In this document: in pieces, positions 8,472-17,414 of the stretch | How positions within the stretch are numbered: position 1 is the first letter of the stretch | Layout of the letters: the number at the start of each line of letters is the position of its first letter | Assembly: GCF_016695175.1 (NCBI RefSeq) | Contig: NZ_CP068022.1 | Span: 420,001 to 484,000, forward strand | Origin: Pseudoalteromonas sp. GCY | Lineage (GTDB): Bacteria; Pseudomonadota; Gammaproteobacteria; Enterobacterales; Alteromonadaceae | Reading direction: 5' to 3' | Length of the DNA: 64,000 bases | Position numbers and translations under genes: made by a program | The notes under the pieces: generated by a model | The model's input: the letters and a program-made list of their open reading frames with translations, nothing else | Database searches by the model: none | What the model was told of the DNA's origin: nothing

Positions 8472-9875
8472 ATGCGAAAAACTATAAAAATGCCTGACGC
8501 ATTCGTTATTTTGCTGGTGATTGCAGGGCTGTGCTATGTGGTGTCACTTTTTATTTTGCCCGGCTCGTTCGAGATAGCAGGAACTAGTGATACCGTTGCA
8601 CTTTCACAGTTTTCACAAGCACAAACACCCGCACCTTTACCTTTGTTTGCCACTCAAGGTGAAGCAGGATTGTTCAACGTACTATTTGAGGGACTCGTGA
8701 GTGGCGACAGAAATGGAGCCGCTATTGGGGTTATCGCTTTTATCCTAATAACAGGTGGTGCATTTGGCGTGTTAATGCAGACCAAAGCAATAGACAATGG
8801 CATTATGGCGCTGATCAATTCTACACAAAGGATTGATTGGCTATTTATCCCTAGTCTGTTCATCACCTTTGCTTTGGGTGGTGCCATATTCGGCATGGGT
8901 GAAGAGGCTATCGCATTTTGTATTGTGCTTTACCCTATCATGATGAGGCTTGGCTATAACGCCCAAGTTACCGTGCTTGTGACTTATGTCGCAACGCAAA
9001 TCGGGTTTGCAACTTCCCCCATGAACCCTTTTAGTATTGCCATTGCGCAAAGTATCGCCCAGTTACCGGTATTCTCAGGCGCAGAGTTTAGGGTTGCTCT
9101 CACCACCCTATTCACATTCGTCGGACTGGTTTTTGCGGTGCGCTACGCTGCGAAAGTACGAAAAAAGCGTGAGGATATCATTGCAAGTACTTCGCCCACA
9201 GAGCTACAGCTTGTTGATAAGGCGTTATTGCTTGCATTTTTCATGGTAATTATTTGGGTCATTTACGGTGTGACTGCAAAAGGATACTACATCCCCGAAC
9301 TTGCCACTCAGTTTTTTGTTCTGGGGCTGGTCATCGCCCTAATAGCTAAATTGGGAGGGCGCCAGTCTATTAGCCAATCAGTGGCAGCATTTAAAACAGG
9401 AAGCGCAGATCTGCTGCCTGCAGCCTTGCTAGTTGGTCTCGCCAAAGGGCTTGTACTATTACTAGGCGGGAGCGATCTTCAAACACCTTCAATCTTAAAT
9501 ACTGTGCTTTATTATGCGGCTACCTTAATAACCCAAGTCCCTGATGCGTTGGCAGCTTGGTTTATGTATGTATTCCAATCTCTATTCAACTTCTTTGTTT
9601 CTTCGGGCTCCGGACAAGCAGCTATTACTATGCCCATTATGGCACCTCTTTCAGATTTAATTGGTGTTTCTCGGCAAACTTCTGTACTGGCTTTTCAGCT
9701 AGGAGATGGACTGAGCAACATCATTATCCCAACCTCAGCAAGCTTAATTGGCTGCTTAGGGGTTGTTAAACTTTCTTGGAACGATTGGGTGCAGTTTATT
9801 TGGCGCTTTATGTTACTTCTTTTCACATTAGCAAGTGTGGTCACCATATTTGCTCACTTAACAAATTACCAATAA
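8472..9875 (+). CDS. YfcC-family inner-membrane carrier, likely dipeptide or basic amino-acid transporter
   Basis: 467-residue membrane protein of the YfcC/DcuC superfamily with about twelve hydrophobic segments. Typical family stretches are visible: GAIFGMGEEAIAF around residue 140, ATSPMNPFSIAIAQ around 180, and SGSGQAAITMPIMAPLSDL near 385. Family members are annotated as basic amino-acid antiporters or C4-dicarboxylate carriers. Here the gene lies 36 bp after the receptor and 4 bp before iadA, so the best inference is passage of beta-Asp-Arg (or released Arg) across the inner membrane. The ATG at 8472 has no clear ribosome site; an ATG at 8490 is a possible alternative. Confidence 0.75.
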   Translation: MRKTIKMPDAFVILLVIAGLCYVVSLFILPGSFEIAGTSDTVALSQFSQAQTPAPLPLFATQGEAGLFNVLFEGLVSGDRNGAAIGVIAFILITGGAFGVLMQTKAIDNGIMALINSTQRIDWLFIPSLFITFALGGAIFGMGEEAIAFCIVLYPIMMRLGYNAQVTVLVTYVATQIGFATSPMNPFSIAIAQSIAQLPVFSGAEFRVALTTLFTFVGLVFAVRYAAKVRKKREDIIASTSPTELQLVDKALLLAFFMVIIWVIYGVTAKGYYIPELATQFFVLGLVIALIAKLGGRQSISQSVAAFKTGSADLLPAALLVGLAKGLVLLLGGSDLQTPSILNTVLYYAATLITQVPDALAAWFMYVFQSLFNFFVSSGSGQAAITMPIMAPLSDLIGVSRQTSVLAFQLGDGLSNIIIPTSASLIGCLGVVKLSWNDWVQFIWRFMLLLFTLASVVTIFAHLTNYQ

Positions 9876-9879
9876 ATTT

Positions 9880-11046
9880 ATGCTAACACTTATTAAAAAT
9901 GTTGAGCTTTTTACGCCGAAAAAGCTCGGAAAGCGTGATGTCCTTTTTGCTGGGAAAACAATCCTCGCAATCGAGGAGGATATCGAAATAAACAGCAACT
10001 TGGAGTTCGCCATCGTTGACGGACAGGGATTTATATTAACCCCCGGATTTGTCGACTCTTTAGTGCATTTTAGTGGCGGTGGTGGCGAAGCCGGTTTTGC
10101 GAGCCGTACCCCGCAAATGAACCTCACTGATGCAACGCTATATGGGATCACGACTGTCATTGGTGCACTGGGCACCGACGATGTCAGCCGAACACATACC
10201 GATCTAGTTGCTAAAGCGAAAGGGTTAAAACAAGAGGGGTTGAACGCCTTTTGCCATACAGGCTCTTACCACTTGCCAATAAAAACGCTTGGTCACAGTA
10301 TCCGTCACGACATTATGTATATCGACGAAATCATCGGTGTTGGGGAAGTTGCAATCGCCGATCATCGAGGTACGCAACCTTCGGTAAAAGAGCTTACAAC
10401 CATTGCAGCAGAAGCGAGAACTGCAGGTCTATTGAGTGGCAAACGTGGTACCGTTTCCATTCACGTTGGAACAGGTGTTGAGCACTTACAGCTTCTCCAT
10501 GGAGTAGCACAGTCTAGTGAAATACCGCTCAGTCAGTTTTACCCAACTCATATGAATCGAAATGCCGAATTGCTAACTGCGGGGATTGCATTTTGCAAAG
10601 CTGGCGGAACCATCGACTTTACCACTAGCACCACCGAGTACGACTTAGCCAATGGTGAGCTAGCAGCAGCCGAAGCGTTGGCATATTGCTTAGACAAAGG
10701 CGTGAACTCACAACAACTGACCATGAGCTCCGACGGACATGCGAGCTTGCCAATTTATAATGAACAAAATCATTTAGTTGGATTTGAAGTGGGTTCCGAG
10801 TCTTCGCTGCTTGGTGCGTTCCAGCAAGCAGTGCAGCAATTTAATGTGCCGCTTGACTTAGCTCTGCAATCTATTACGTCCAATCCAGCAAGGATTTTAG
10901 GATTAAATAAAGGTGAGATCTCTGTCGGTAGTGATGCCGACCTTGTTTTGCTCGACGCAAACACGCTAACGCCACATAGCGTTTGGTGTAACGGTCAAAA
11001 AATGGTTGAAAGTCATAAGCCACTAGTCACTGGTTTCTTCTCTTAA
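9880..11046 (+). CDS. iadA: Isoaspartyl (beta-aspartyl) dipeptidase, M38 amidohydrolase
   Basis: 388 residues, collinear with E. coli IadA: the GGGGEAG loop, RTP, LGTDDVSR, SDGHAS and the C-terminal ADLVLLDA barrel-closing strand are all recognisable. Cytoplasmic; hydrolyses beta-Asp-X dipeptides. Metal ligands His63, His195, His224 and Asp285 are present. Two ligands differ from the E. coli enzyme: the first His of the HxH motif is Leu61 (DSLVH in place of DQHVH), and the position of the carboxylated lysine is Glu156 (GVGEVAIADHR). Starts 4 bp after the carrier gene, so co-transcribed. In this context it would split beta-Asp-Arg into aspartate and arginine. Confidence 0.85.
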   Translation: MLTLIKNVELFTPKKLGKRDVLFAGKTILAIEEDIEINSNLEFAIVDGQGFILTPGFVDSLVHFSGGGGEAGFASRTPQMNLTDATLYGITTVIGALGTDDVSRTHTDLVAKAKGLKQEGLNAFCHTGSYHLPIKTLGHSIRHDIMYIDEIIGVGEVAIADHRGTQPSVKELTTIAAEARTAGLLSGKRGTVSIHVGTGVEHLQLLHGVAQSSEIPLSQFYPTHMNRNAELLTAGIAFCKAGGTIDFTTSTTEYDLANGELAAAEALAYCLDKGVNSQQLTMSSDGHASLPIYNEQNHLVGFEVGSESSLLGAFQQAVQQFNVPLDLALQSITSNPARILGLNKGEISVGSDADLVLLDANTLTPHSVWCNGQKMVESHKPLVTGFFS

Positions 11047-11052
11047 AGTTTG

Positions 11053-11082
11053 GCAGGTAGCACTATGCTGCCTGCTAATTTA
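11053..11082 (+). terminator. Terminator of the cyanophycin operon
   Basis: GCAGGTAGCA (11053-11062) pairs with TGCTGCCTGC (11066-11075) through one G-T wobble, followed by TAATTT, a few bases after the iadA stop. Confidence 0.7.
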
Positions 11083-11138
11083 CGAGGAGTTTTAAAAGTA
11101 ATCAACCAGCTCGTACCTTATCCGAGCCTCAGGATAAT

Positions 11139-11864
11139 TCAAAAATAGCTGTACAACATAAGTGCCCCAGCGCTAAACATAACCACATTTTCTGTTAATG
11201 ATATAAAGCCTAAAGGCACATCAGTGTCACCACCAACGCATGCACATTTGAGCGCTCTTTTATCAATATATACGGCCTTAAACACCGAGATTGCGCCTAT
11301 AAACCCTATGAATATTGCCACTGGCGCATAATAAATGGCAGGCAAAGTTGTTAGCATACAAACGCCGGCATATAACTCCAAGTAGGGGTAAGCATACGCG
11401 TATTTTAGATGACGCATCGCTAACAAGTCGTAAGTGATAAAGGAGTTTGTAAAGCTATGAACATCCCGTATCTTTTGTACAGCGAGTAACAGCATAGAAA
11501 ACCCAATAAAGGGCATTACCCATTCGACAAGATTATCGACAGGAAATTGTGTCGCGAATGTGACCAGCAGCGCGACTAAAAATATCGAAAGTACTGGCCA
11601 GTATACGTTTTTCTTTTCCTTATGTGACGGCTTGCCTAGATATCGGCGTAGCGCTTCATAGCCACCAATATGTTGATTGTTAATAAATATTTGTGGCGTA
11701 GTGTCAACGTTATGAGTGGCTTTAAAATCATCCGTCTGTTTCCTTGATTTGAGTACTCTGTCGTCTACACAAAAACCCTCTCGTGAAAGCAAATCCTTAG
11801 CCCTGAGACCAAAAGGGCAAATGTGCGATGAGGTATGCATTCGATAAAGTGTCGCATTTTTCAC
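11139..11864 (-). CDS. Glutaredoxin-MauE fusion membrane protein
   Basis: 241 residues. Residues 1-80 form a glutaredoxin fold with a monothiol-type active site CPFG (first Cys at 16), a cis-proline segment TPQIF and a GG glutathione-site pair. Residues about 88-240 carry four to five membrane helices of MauE/DoxX type ending in a conserved CxC-GG segment (LKCACVGGDTDVPLGF). Such fusions are thought to move reducing power or thiols across the inner membrane; the substrate is unknown. Starts at GTG 11864 behind a GGGAG site. Monocistronic, convergent with iadA. Confidence 0.75.
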   Translation of the reverse strand: MKNATLYRMHTSSHICPFGLRAKDLLSREGFCVDDRVLKSRKQTDDFKATHNVDTTPQIFINNQHIGGYEALRRYLGKPSHKEKKNVYWPVLSIFLVALLVTFATQFPVDNLVEWVMPFIGFSMLLLAVQKIRDVHSFTNSFITYDLLAMRHLKYAYAYPYLELYAGVCMLTTLPAIYYAPVAIFIGFIGAISVFKAVYIDKRALKCACVGGDTDVPLGFISLTENVVMFSAGALMLYSYF

Positions 11865-12197
11865 TGGTGGCTCCCCCTATTTCATTACAAACATAAGTAG
11901 AAATTACCAACCGAGTAAATCAGCTAAGAAAAATCTACCGACATTACTGCAATTTCAGCTTAATGATTGTAACTAAAGCGAATTTCATACCACCTTTAAT
12001 TACACTCAATAACATGAAAGCTGGTTGAATTTATTGATGTACCACAACCAAATTAATCTCGGTTGAGGTAACCATAGATAAACCTGATCTTGGTCAGCAA
12101 ACCCGTTATTAAATCAAGGTTTGGTTAAAAAAACCTTCTGACTATAAAGTCTTAGATTTATATTTCGCCTTGTCTTTAGCTACCGAGATAAAAACAA
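11865..12197. other. Intergenic region between divergent genes
   Basis: About 330 bp holding the promoters of the glutaredoxin-MauE gene and the chemoreceptor. Short imperfect inverted repeats occur (for example CTGATCTTGGTCAG near 12086), but I see no known regulatory site. Confidence 0.3.
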
Positions 12198-13742
12198 ATG
12201 TCAAAAATAATGGGTAGGGAAATAAAGTTAGGCAAGCACAGTGTATTGCTTTCAACAACGGATCTGGACAGTCGAATTACATACGCAAATCAGTCATTTT
12301 GTGACATCGCGGGTTTTAGCATTGAAGAAATGCTTGGTCAGCCCCACAACTTAGTGCGTAATCAGGATATGCCAAAAGCGGCTTTTAAAAACATGTGGTC
12401 TACCATTCAAAACGGCCAATCTTGGATGGGACCTGTTAAAAACTTAACAAAAAATGGGGATTACTATTGGGTAAACGCTTTCGTCACTCCAATTAAAGAC
12501 GAGCGAGGCAACATAGTTGAATACCAATCTGTAAGAACTTGCCCTTCTCCCGAGGTAATTAAACGCGCAGAAACTGCTTATCGCACTCTTGATAGCCAAC
12601 AAAAAACGAGCCGCTATGACAGCACTCGACTCTCATTTATTTTATTGCTTTTCGTCGCGATAACTTTGCCTCTAGCCCCTCTATTAAGCAACCATTGGTT
12701 TACCCTGCTACCATTGACTCTGTTATGTATCACGATTGCGTTAACCGCACGTTTTCGCACGAAATATAAAGCTTTGCTCACACAAGCCAAAACAATTTTT
12801 GATAATGATTTAATGTCTGTGATATATGGTCAATCTCGAGACAGAGTTGCCGATATTACACTGGCATTCGAAATGCAAAAGGCGAAAATTTCTGCGGTAG
12901 TAGGCAGAGTGAACGACGTATCTGTTCGAGTAAGTAAAAATGCAAAACTTACCACACAAAGCGGTCAATTTGTTGCCGAGTTACTAAAACAGCAAACAAG
13001 CGAGGCAAAAGAAATGGTTGTTTGCATGGACGAGTTTTCGCAAACCATTGATGAGCTCTCAGAAAACGTAAACCATGCTGCAGATGCAGCAAATAACTCA
13101 GAGCACCAGGCAGGGCTTGGTAAAGCCGCAGTAAAGGATGTTATCGATTCTATTCACTATCTTGATAAGCATTTAATGGAGGTGAACAATGCCGTAAATC
13201 GCTTAGTCTCGGGGAATGATCGAATTCAAAATATTCTTAGTGTTATCAACTCTATTGCCGATCAAACCAACTTGCTTGCGTTAAATGCCGCAATTGAAGC
13301 CGCCCGAGCGGGCGATCATGGTCGAGGATTCTCAGTTGTAGCAGATGAAGTTCGCACACTTGCACAGCGCACACAAACTTCCACAGAAGAAATCACGCAA
13401 TTACTTAAAGAACTAAATGATATTTCCAGCTCCGCTGTTGAGTCAGTGCAAAAAAGTAATAGTCTATCAAATCAAAGTGTTGACCTTGCAAAGAATAACG
13501 GTTCAAGCCTTGATACCATTCAAAGCCATGTCATGCATTTAGCCGATTTAAATCGCAGTGTTGCCGCCGCCATTGAACAACAAAGTTGTGTGGTAAAACA
13601 AATAAGTATAAACGTTGACAGCGTGACTACGCTCGCAGAGAGAGGCACGGAACATGGCGAGAAATCTTTTACTTTAAGTCAAGAATTACTAAGTCAAATT
13701 GAGCAGCAAACACGCCTAATACAGCAATTTTCTCAAACATGA
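12198..13742 (+). CDS. Aer-like PAS methyl-accepting chemotaxis protein
   Basis: 514 residues. The N-terminal PAS domain (about 15-115) carries Aer-type features ([35 protein letters not shown]). Two adjacent hydrophobic segments at about 148-185 act as a membrane anchor without a periplasmic domain. The cytoplasmic coiled coil holds the conserved signalling tip [19 protein letters not shown] and VADEVRTLA. This is the layout of redox or energy-taxis receptors that bind FAD in PAS; FAD binding is inferred. No chemotaxis genes adjoin it. Confidence 0.88.
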   Translation: MSKIMGREIKLGKHSVLLSTTDLDSRITYANQSFCDIAGFSIEEMLGQPHNLVRNQDMPKAAFKNMWSTIQNGQSWMGPVKNLTKNGDYYWVNAFVTPIKDERGNIVEYQSVRTCPSPEVIKRAETAYRTLDSQQKTSRYDSTRLSFILLLFVAITLPLAPLLSNHWFTLLPLTLLCITIALTARFRTKYKALLTQAKTIFDNDLMSVIYGQSRDRVADITLAFEMQKAKISAVVGRVNDVSVRVSKNAKLTTQSGQFVAELLKQQTSEAKEMVVCMDEFSQTIDELSENVNHAADAANNSEHQAGLGKAAVKDVIDSIHYLDKHLMEVNNAVNRLVSGNDRIQNILSVINSIADQTNLLALNAAIEAARAGDHGRGFSVVADEVRTLAQRTQTSTEEITQLLKELNDISSSAVESVQKSNSLSNQSVDLAKNNGSSLDTIQSHVMHLADLNRSVAAAIEQQSCVVKQISINVDSVTTLAERGTEHGEKSFTLSQELLSQIEQQTRLIQQFSQT

Positions 13743-13804
13743 GAAAACCAAATAGACCACAACTTATTATGTGCGTAGATCAGAGCCAAAAAGACGCTTA
13801 GATA

Positions 13805-13847
13805 TCAGTGGACCTCAGTATTTAATTGGATACCTTGGGTCCACTGA
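13805..13847. terminator. Long inverted repeat between convergent genes
   Basis: TCAGTGGACC (13805-13814) is perfectly repeated inverted as GGTCCACTGA (13838-13847), with an inner GTAT/ATAC pair. It lies between the chemoreceptor and the convergent TerB-like gene. It lacks a clear T-run, so it may be a weak bidirectional terminator or an unknown palindromic site. Confidence 0.4.
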
Positions 13848-13867
13848 CCTTGCAGCTAAAGACAGTA

Positions 13868-14260
13868 TTATAGCTCGGCCTCAAGAATGGCGAGTGCGTC
13901 CTTTTCTGCCTGTTTCACATTGCCATCGGCTTCGATAACACGCACGGCTAAATCTTTCGCAAGTTTACGCATCGGCTCATCGATAATGTTATTCATGCGG
14001 TGTTGCACATAAGCTTCAATGTCATTATTTTTTATCGCAACAACAGATTTTGAAAGGCTATCTTCGATGTAATCATCTAATGCGATTGCAGAGTTCCACT
14101 GCAGACTTTTTGCCCACTTTCTCACAACATGTTTTTCACTCTCACTGATGACGCCATCAACACCAATAAATAGTAATGCGATATCAATTAGGGCTTCTTT
14201 TTGCATCTGATCGACACAAATGCCTGTGTCAAAGTGATTGAGTAGCTGTTCAAATTTCAT
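13868..14260 (-). CDS. TerB-like helical protein
   Basis: 130-residue soluble all-helical protein resembling the TerB tellurite-resistance domain: an acidic first helix pair (ALLFIGVDGVISESEK) and a repeat of it (VIEADGNVKQAEKDAL), which in TerB form paired acidic metal-binding helices. AGGAA ribosome site before the ATG. No other ter genes are nearby, so a tellurite role cannot be claimed. Confidence 0.65.
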   Translation of the reverse strand: MKFEQLLNHFDTGICVDQMQKEALIDIALLFIGVDGVISESEKHVVRKWAKSLQWNSAIALDDYIEDSLSKSVVAIKNNDIEAYVQHRMNNIIDEPMRKLAKDLAVRVIEADGNVKQAEKDALAILEAEL

Positions 14261-14686
14261 AATTCTTCCTTAACCCTTTTCTGCAAGACAAGATCACAGA
14301 TATTTCAAGACGGAACAAAAAACGCTAAGATTTAAACATATGCTAACTTTTTCCATTTGTCATATTAAAAAAGTGCAAGTTCAATTACACCTCGCTCAGC
14401 AGACCGTAAAAAAGTCGAAAAAATAAGAAGGCTTCACTTATTACATTTCACTTTTCACAATTAAAAAGTTCCCAAACACTGCCAATACTATTACCTCTAT
14501 CGCTAAACAGCGTTATGCCTGCTAACCAACACCTCTAATACATACGACTAAAGAAGCAGCCTTTAGAGAAAACATCAATTATAAAGTTTGATTTAGTAAG
14601 AAAAGATCATTACCTCCACAATTGATTCATTTTGTTGAAATAATTTGCACACTCTCAGAATCAATTAAAGAAAAATAGGAACAACA
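14261..14686. other. Non-coding gap
   Basis: About 425 bp of AT-rich sequence between divergent genes. Nothing recognisable beyond presumed promoters. Confidence 0.4.
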
Positions 14687-15094
14687 ATGAAAGAGTTAAA
14701 ACTAGGAATGAACTTATCATTTTTCATTTCCCTTTCTATTATAGCGTTTACCTTACTTGTTCTAGATACCGTAATCGTGTCAGAAAGAATTAGCATGGTT
14801 TCTTTTGTCCAATTAACGCTATCTGCAGCAATCATGTTTTATATTGTTACAGGGTTATGGGCAATATTCAGTGGTCAAAGCCGAGTAATCATCTGCAATC
14901 AAGGCGTGGTTTATCACAGCCTGTTAGGCCAAAAGCACTATATTCCAGCAGAAGAAGTGGAAAAAATCTCGGTGGAACGATTACTTTGGTTCAGTTATAC
15001 CAAACTTTATCTGACAAGCGGTGTACTAAGAATTTGGTCTTTCAAACCCAATCTTGCGCAACAGCAAAGCCTTAAACTACTGGGATATATTTAA
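14687..15094 (+). CDS. Small membrane protein of unknown function
   Basis: 135 residues with two membrane helices (about 10-30 and 38-62), then a soluble domain of alternating short strands (VIICNQGVVYHS, KLYLTSGVLRIWSF) that resembles the membrane-attached bacterial PH-like domain. AGGAAC precedes the ATG. I do not recognise a characterised homologue. The next gene begins 90 bp downstream, and may or may not be co-transcribed. Confidence 0.6.
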   Translation: MKELKLGMNLSFFISLSIIAFTLLVLDTVIVSERISMVSFVQLTLSAAIMFYIVTGLWAIFSGQSRVIICNQGVVYHSLLGQKHYIPAEEVEKISVERLLWFSYTKLYLTSGVLRIWSFKPNLAQQQSLKLLGYI

Positions 15095-15185
15095 TCCCAA
15101 GTTTATTGGTGTGTAGTAGGCCTTATAAAGTTGCTTTCAAAACGAGGCATTGAGTAAGATAACCTAAATTTATAACGAGGTTATT

Positions 15186-16103
15186 ATGCAAAGACAATAT
15201 GCGATAGGTACGCCCGGCGTACCTTGGACTTCCAAAGAAAAAACAGTGTGGTTAGAAAGCCAATCGATCAAACGCTCATACTCTGAAGAGGTCGTAACTC
15301 AAATTGAAGCGCTCAAGCACGCTTTTGACGTCACCGAGTATGGTCAGCTTGACTACCCCAACCAAACTTATTCTCTATATGCATTAACAACAAAAAACTG
15401 GCGGCAAAACAAACCAACCATACTCGTTACCGGTGGCGTGCATGGCTATGAAACAAGCGGTGTACATGGTGCGCTCGCTTTTGCAAAATCAGAAGCACAA
15501 CAATATGAACAGGCTTATAATTTCATTATCTTGCCTTGCTTGAGTCCTTGGGGCTATGAAACGATAAATCGTTGGAATCCAGAAGCCGTTGACCCTAATC
15601 GCTCTTTTTATGCGGATAGTCCAGCACCGGAGTCTCGATCAGCAATGGACTTTGTCAATAAGAAAACAGCAGATATTCTGTGTCATGTTGATTTACACGA
15701 AACCACAGATTCTGATAATTCTGAATTCCGCCCTGCATTGGCAGCAAGAGATGGTAAAGAGAATCACAATTGGAATATTCCTGACGGTTTCTATTTAGTC
15801 GGACATACTCAAAAACCGGAAGCTAAATTTCAAAAACGTATTATCGAAGAAGTGGCTGCGGTAACGCAAATTGCCGATGCCGATGATCATGGGCAGCTAA
15901 TCGGTGTTGATTTAGAGCAGCACGGTGTAATTAATTATGATGGCACTGCGCTAGGCTTATGTATGGGCATGACAGATGCCGCTTTTGTAACAACAACTGA
16001 AGTTTACCCTGATGGTCAAAACGCAACACCAGAAAACTGTATCGCGGGTCAAGTGGCAGCAATTAGAGGGGCCATTAAGTACTTACAAAGCGAAGGTCTT
16101 TAG
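15186..16103 (+). CDS. M14-family zinc carboxypeptidase or deacylase
   Basis: 305-residue soluble protein without a signal peptide. The zinc ligands are readable: HxxE in GGVHGYETSG, a distal His in HVDLHET, and the catalytic Glu in TTTEVYPDG; the substrate-carboxylate Asn-Arg pair is in DPNRSF. The compact layout is closest to the AstE/AspA or murein-amidase-like branch of M14. Likely cytoplasmic hydrolysis of a peptide or N-acyl amino acid; substrate unknown. Confidence 0.75.
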   Translation: MQRQYAIGTPGVPWTSKEKTVWLESQSIKRSYSEEVVTQIEALKHAFDVTEYGQLDYPNQTYSLYALTTKNWRQNKPTILVTGGVHGYETSGVHGALAFAKSEAQQYEQAYNFIILPCLSPWGYETINRWNPEAVDPNRSFYADSPAPESRSAMDFVNKKTADILCHVDLHETTDSDNSEFRPALAARDGKENHNWNIPDGFYLVGHTQKPEAKFQKRIIEEVAAVTQIADADDHGQLIGVDLEQHGVINYDGTALGLCMGMTDAAFVTTTEVYPDGQNATPENCIAGQVAAIRGAIKYLQSEGL

Positions 16104-16116
16104 CGCTTAAGCTTAG

Positions 16117-16150
16117 GTAGATGTGGTTTCGTAAACTACATCTACTTCAA
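16117..16150 (+). terminator. Terminator of the M14 gene
   Basis: GTAGATGT-G-GTTT pairs with AAAC-T-ACATCTAC around a CGT loop (16117-16145), followed by TTCAAT. The 13-bp stem contains one G-T pair. Confidence 0.65.
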
Positions 16151-16236
16151 TCAATCACATCGGCCTATTAGTTTTGTCTGGCTGTGTTACAAACACTACG
16201 TTATAAATAACATAGCTGATCATCTCAGTTTAGTGC

Positions 16237-16824
16237 TTAATTCGCTAAATCTTCCTTCCCACTGACGACCCCAAAGATTTCTTTGAATGAAGTCGGTTTT
16301 TGCAAAATACTCACTGGAATATGCAATGCTCTTGCGATATCACTAGCAGAGATCATACCCCTGAGCCCTTCCGGACCAACCAATAAAACGTGCTGCAATC
16401 CTAGACTCTGTAATGTTTCAAGCACATCTCCTATCGTACTTTTAGCAACCATTTCATAGGGAACAGCATAGAGCTCTTCTTTAGTCACCATCACATCTTC
16501 AACGCACACATCTTCTCTCGACACCTGTTTTCTCTGTGCAACACTTAAGACCTTTCTGCCAGTGAGGTCACGACAATTTACCACTCCCAAGAAATTATCA
16601 TCTTCGTCAACAACGAGTTTTGAGCGCACATGGCCATTTTTCATCATGTATAAAGCATGATCAATATCGACGTCTTTTGCTATCACCTGAGGCTGCCTGC
16701 GAGTAAAGTCGGTCACCACCTTAACCGCACTACTGTCCATATTTAAAGGTTCTGAATCGAAGTGATCACAAAGCTGAAATACCCCTTCCAACTTAACGGT
16801 TTTTAACGCTTTGTATTGGCCCAT
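16237..16824 (-). CDS. CBS-domain protein
   Basis: 195 residues made of a tandem CBS pair, the first at about 45-105 (KLVVDEDDNFLGVVNCRDL) and the second at about 115-180 (VLLVGPEGLRGMISASDIA), forming a Bateman module that normally binds adenine nucleotides. There is no attached catalytic domain. GGAG ribosome site before the ATG. Single gene; partner unknown. Confidence 0.75.
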   Translation of the reverse strand: MGQYKALKTVKLEGVFQLCDHFDSEPLNMDSSAVKVVTDFTRRQPQVIAKDVDIDHALYMMKNGHVRSKLVVDEDDNFLGVVNCRDLTGRKVLSVAQRKQVSREDVCVEDVMVTKEELYAVPYEMVAKSTIGDVLETLQSLGLQHVLLVGPEGLRGMISASDIARALHIPVSILQKPTSFKEIFGVVSGKEDLAN

Positions 16825-17169
16825 TTTATACTCCTGCTTTTATAAAGCCCTTCGAAAGTCTGGTTTTTATGTTGCTGTGAACAATCCACAACTAAAAATA
16901 AAAAGAACAACCAGTGTAAAGGCAGTAAAAAATTATTTTAGGTAACTGGAAAAGTAAGAGAGATCACGAAAGCTCGAGCACATGAGAGCTAATCTCAAGC
17001 CTCTCTAATTAAAATATGGTTTATACCGTGAATATATTCAAGTCAATGAAGTCTAAAACTCCTGTAATCTCAGTGTAATGCCGTGTAATAGCTAAATTTA
17101 AGTAAACGAATTAGACTGAAGATGTTTGCTAGGATTTATCACCCTAATATCAAACAATTGGTTTAGGCA

Positions 17170-17285
17170 TTGGAATTCCGCGTCAAACTAGAAAAACTGT
17201 AATTCCAAATTAGACCAAGCCGGTACGTAAGTGCTGGTGAATTCTTCCCTCAACGAGACCCACCTCGTGGGTCTTTATCATTGAG
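17170..17285 (+). ncRNA. Candidate small RNA ending at an orphan terminator
   Basis: The 590-bp gap between divergent CBS and FHA genes contains two hairpins in tandem: TTGGAATT (17170-17177) with AATTCCAA (17201-17208), and AGACCCAC (17256-17263) with GTGGGTCT (17267-17274) followed by TTTAT and bracketed by CTCAA/TTGAG. The second looks like an intrinsic terminator, yet no protein gene on the plus strand reads into it, which suggests a short transcript. The 5' end and function are unknown. Confidence 0.3.
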
Positions 17286-17414
17286 TAGAAGGAAATAAAA
17301 TTGTATGCTTCACGGCACTTATACATTGATATAGATGAAATTTACGCCTTGCTGAATTGTGATATCTATTTTGTATAAGCATGTAATTTTCATCAAAGTT
17401 ATACGGAACTAACT

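Noticed and set aside
13868..14260. Tellurite-resistance operon
   Set aside because: Only a lone TerB-like gene is present; no terC, terD or terZ nearby.
17029..17040. Palindrome TGAATATATTCA as an arginine-repressor box
   Set aside because: The two TGAAT/ATTCA halves are two bases apart; the ArgR box needs four. It also lies beside CBS/FHA genes with no arginine link.
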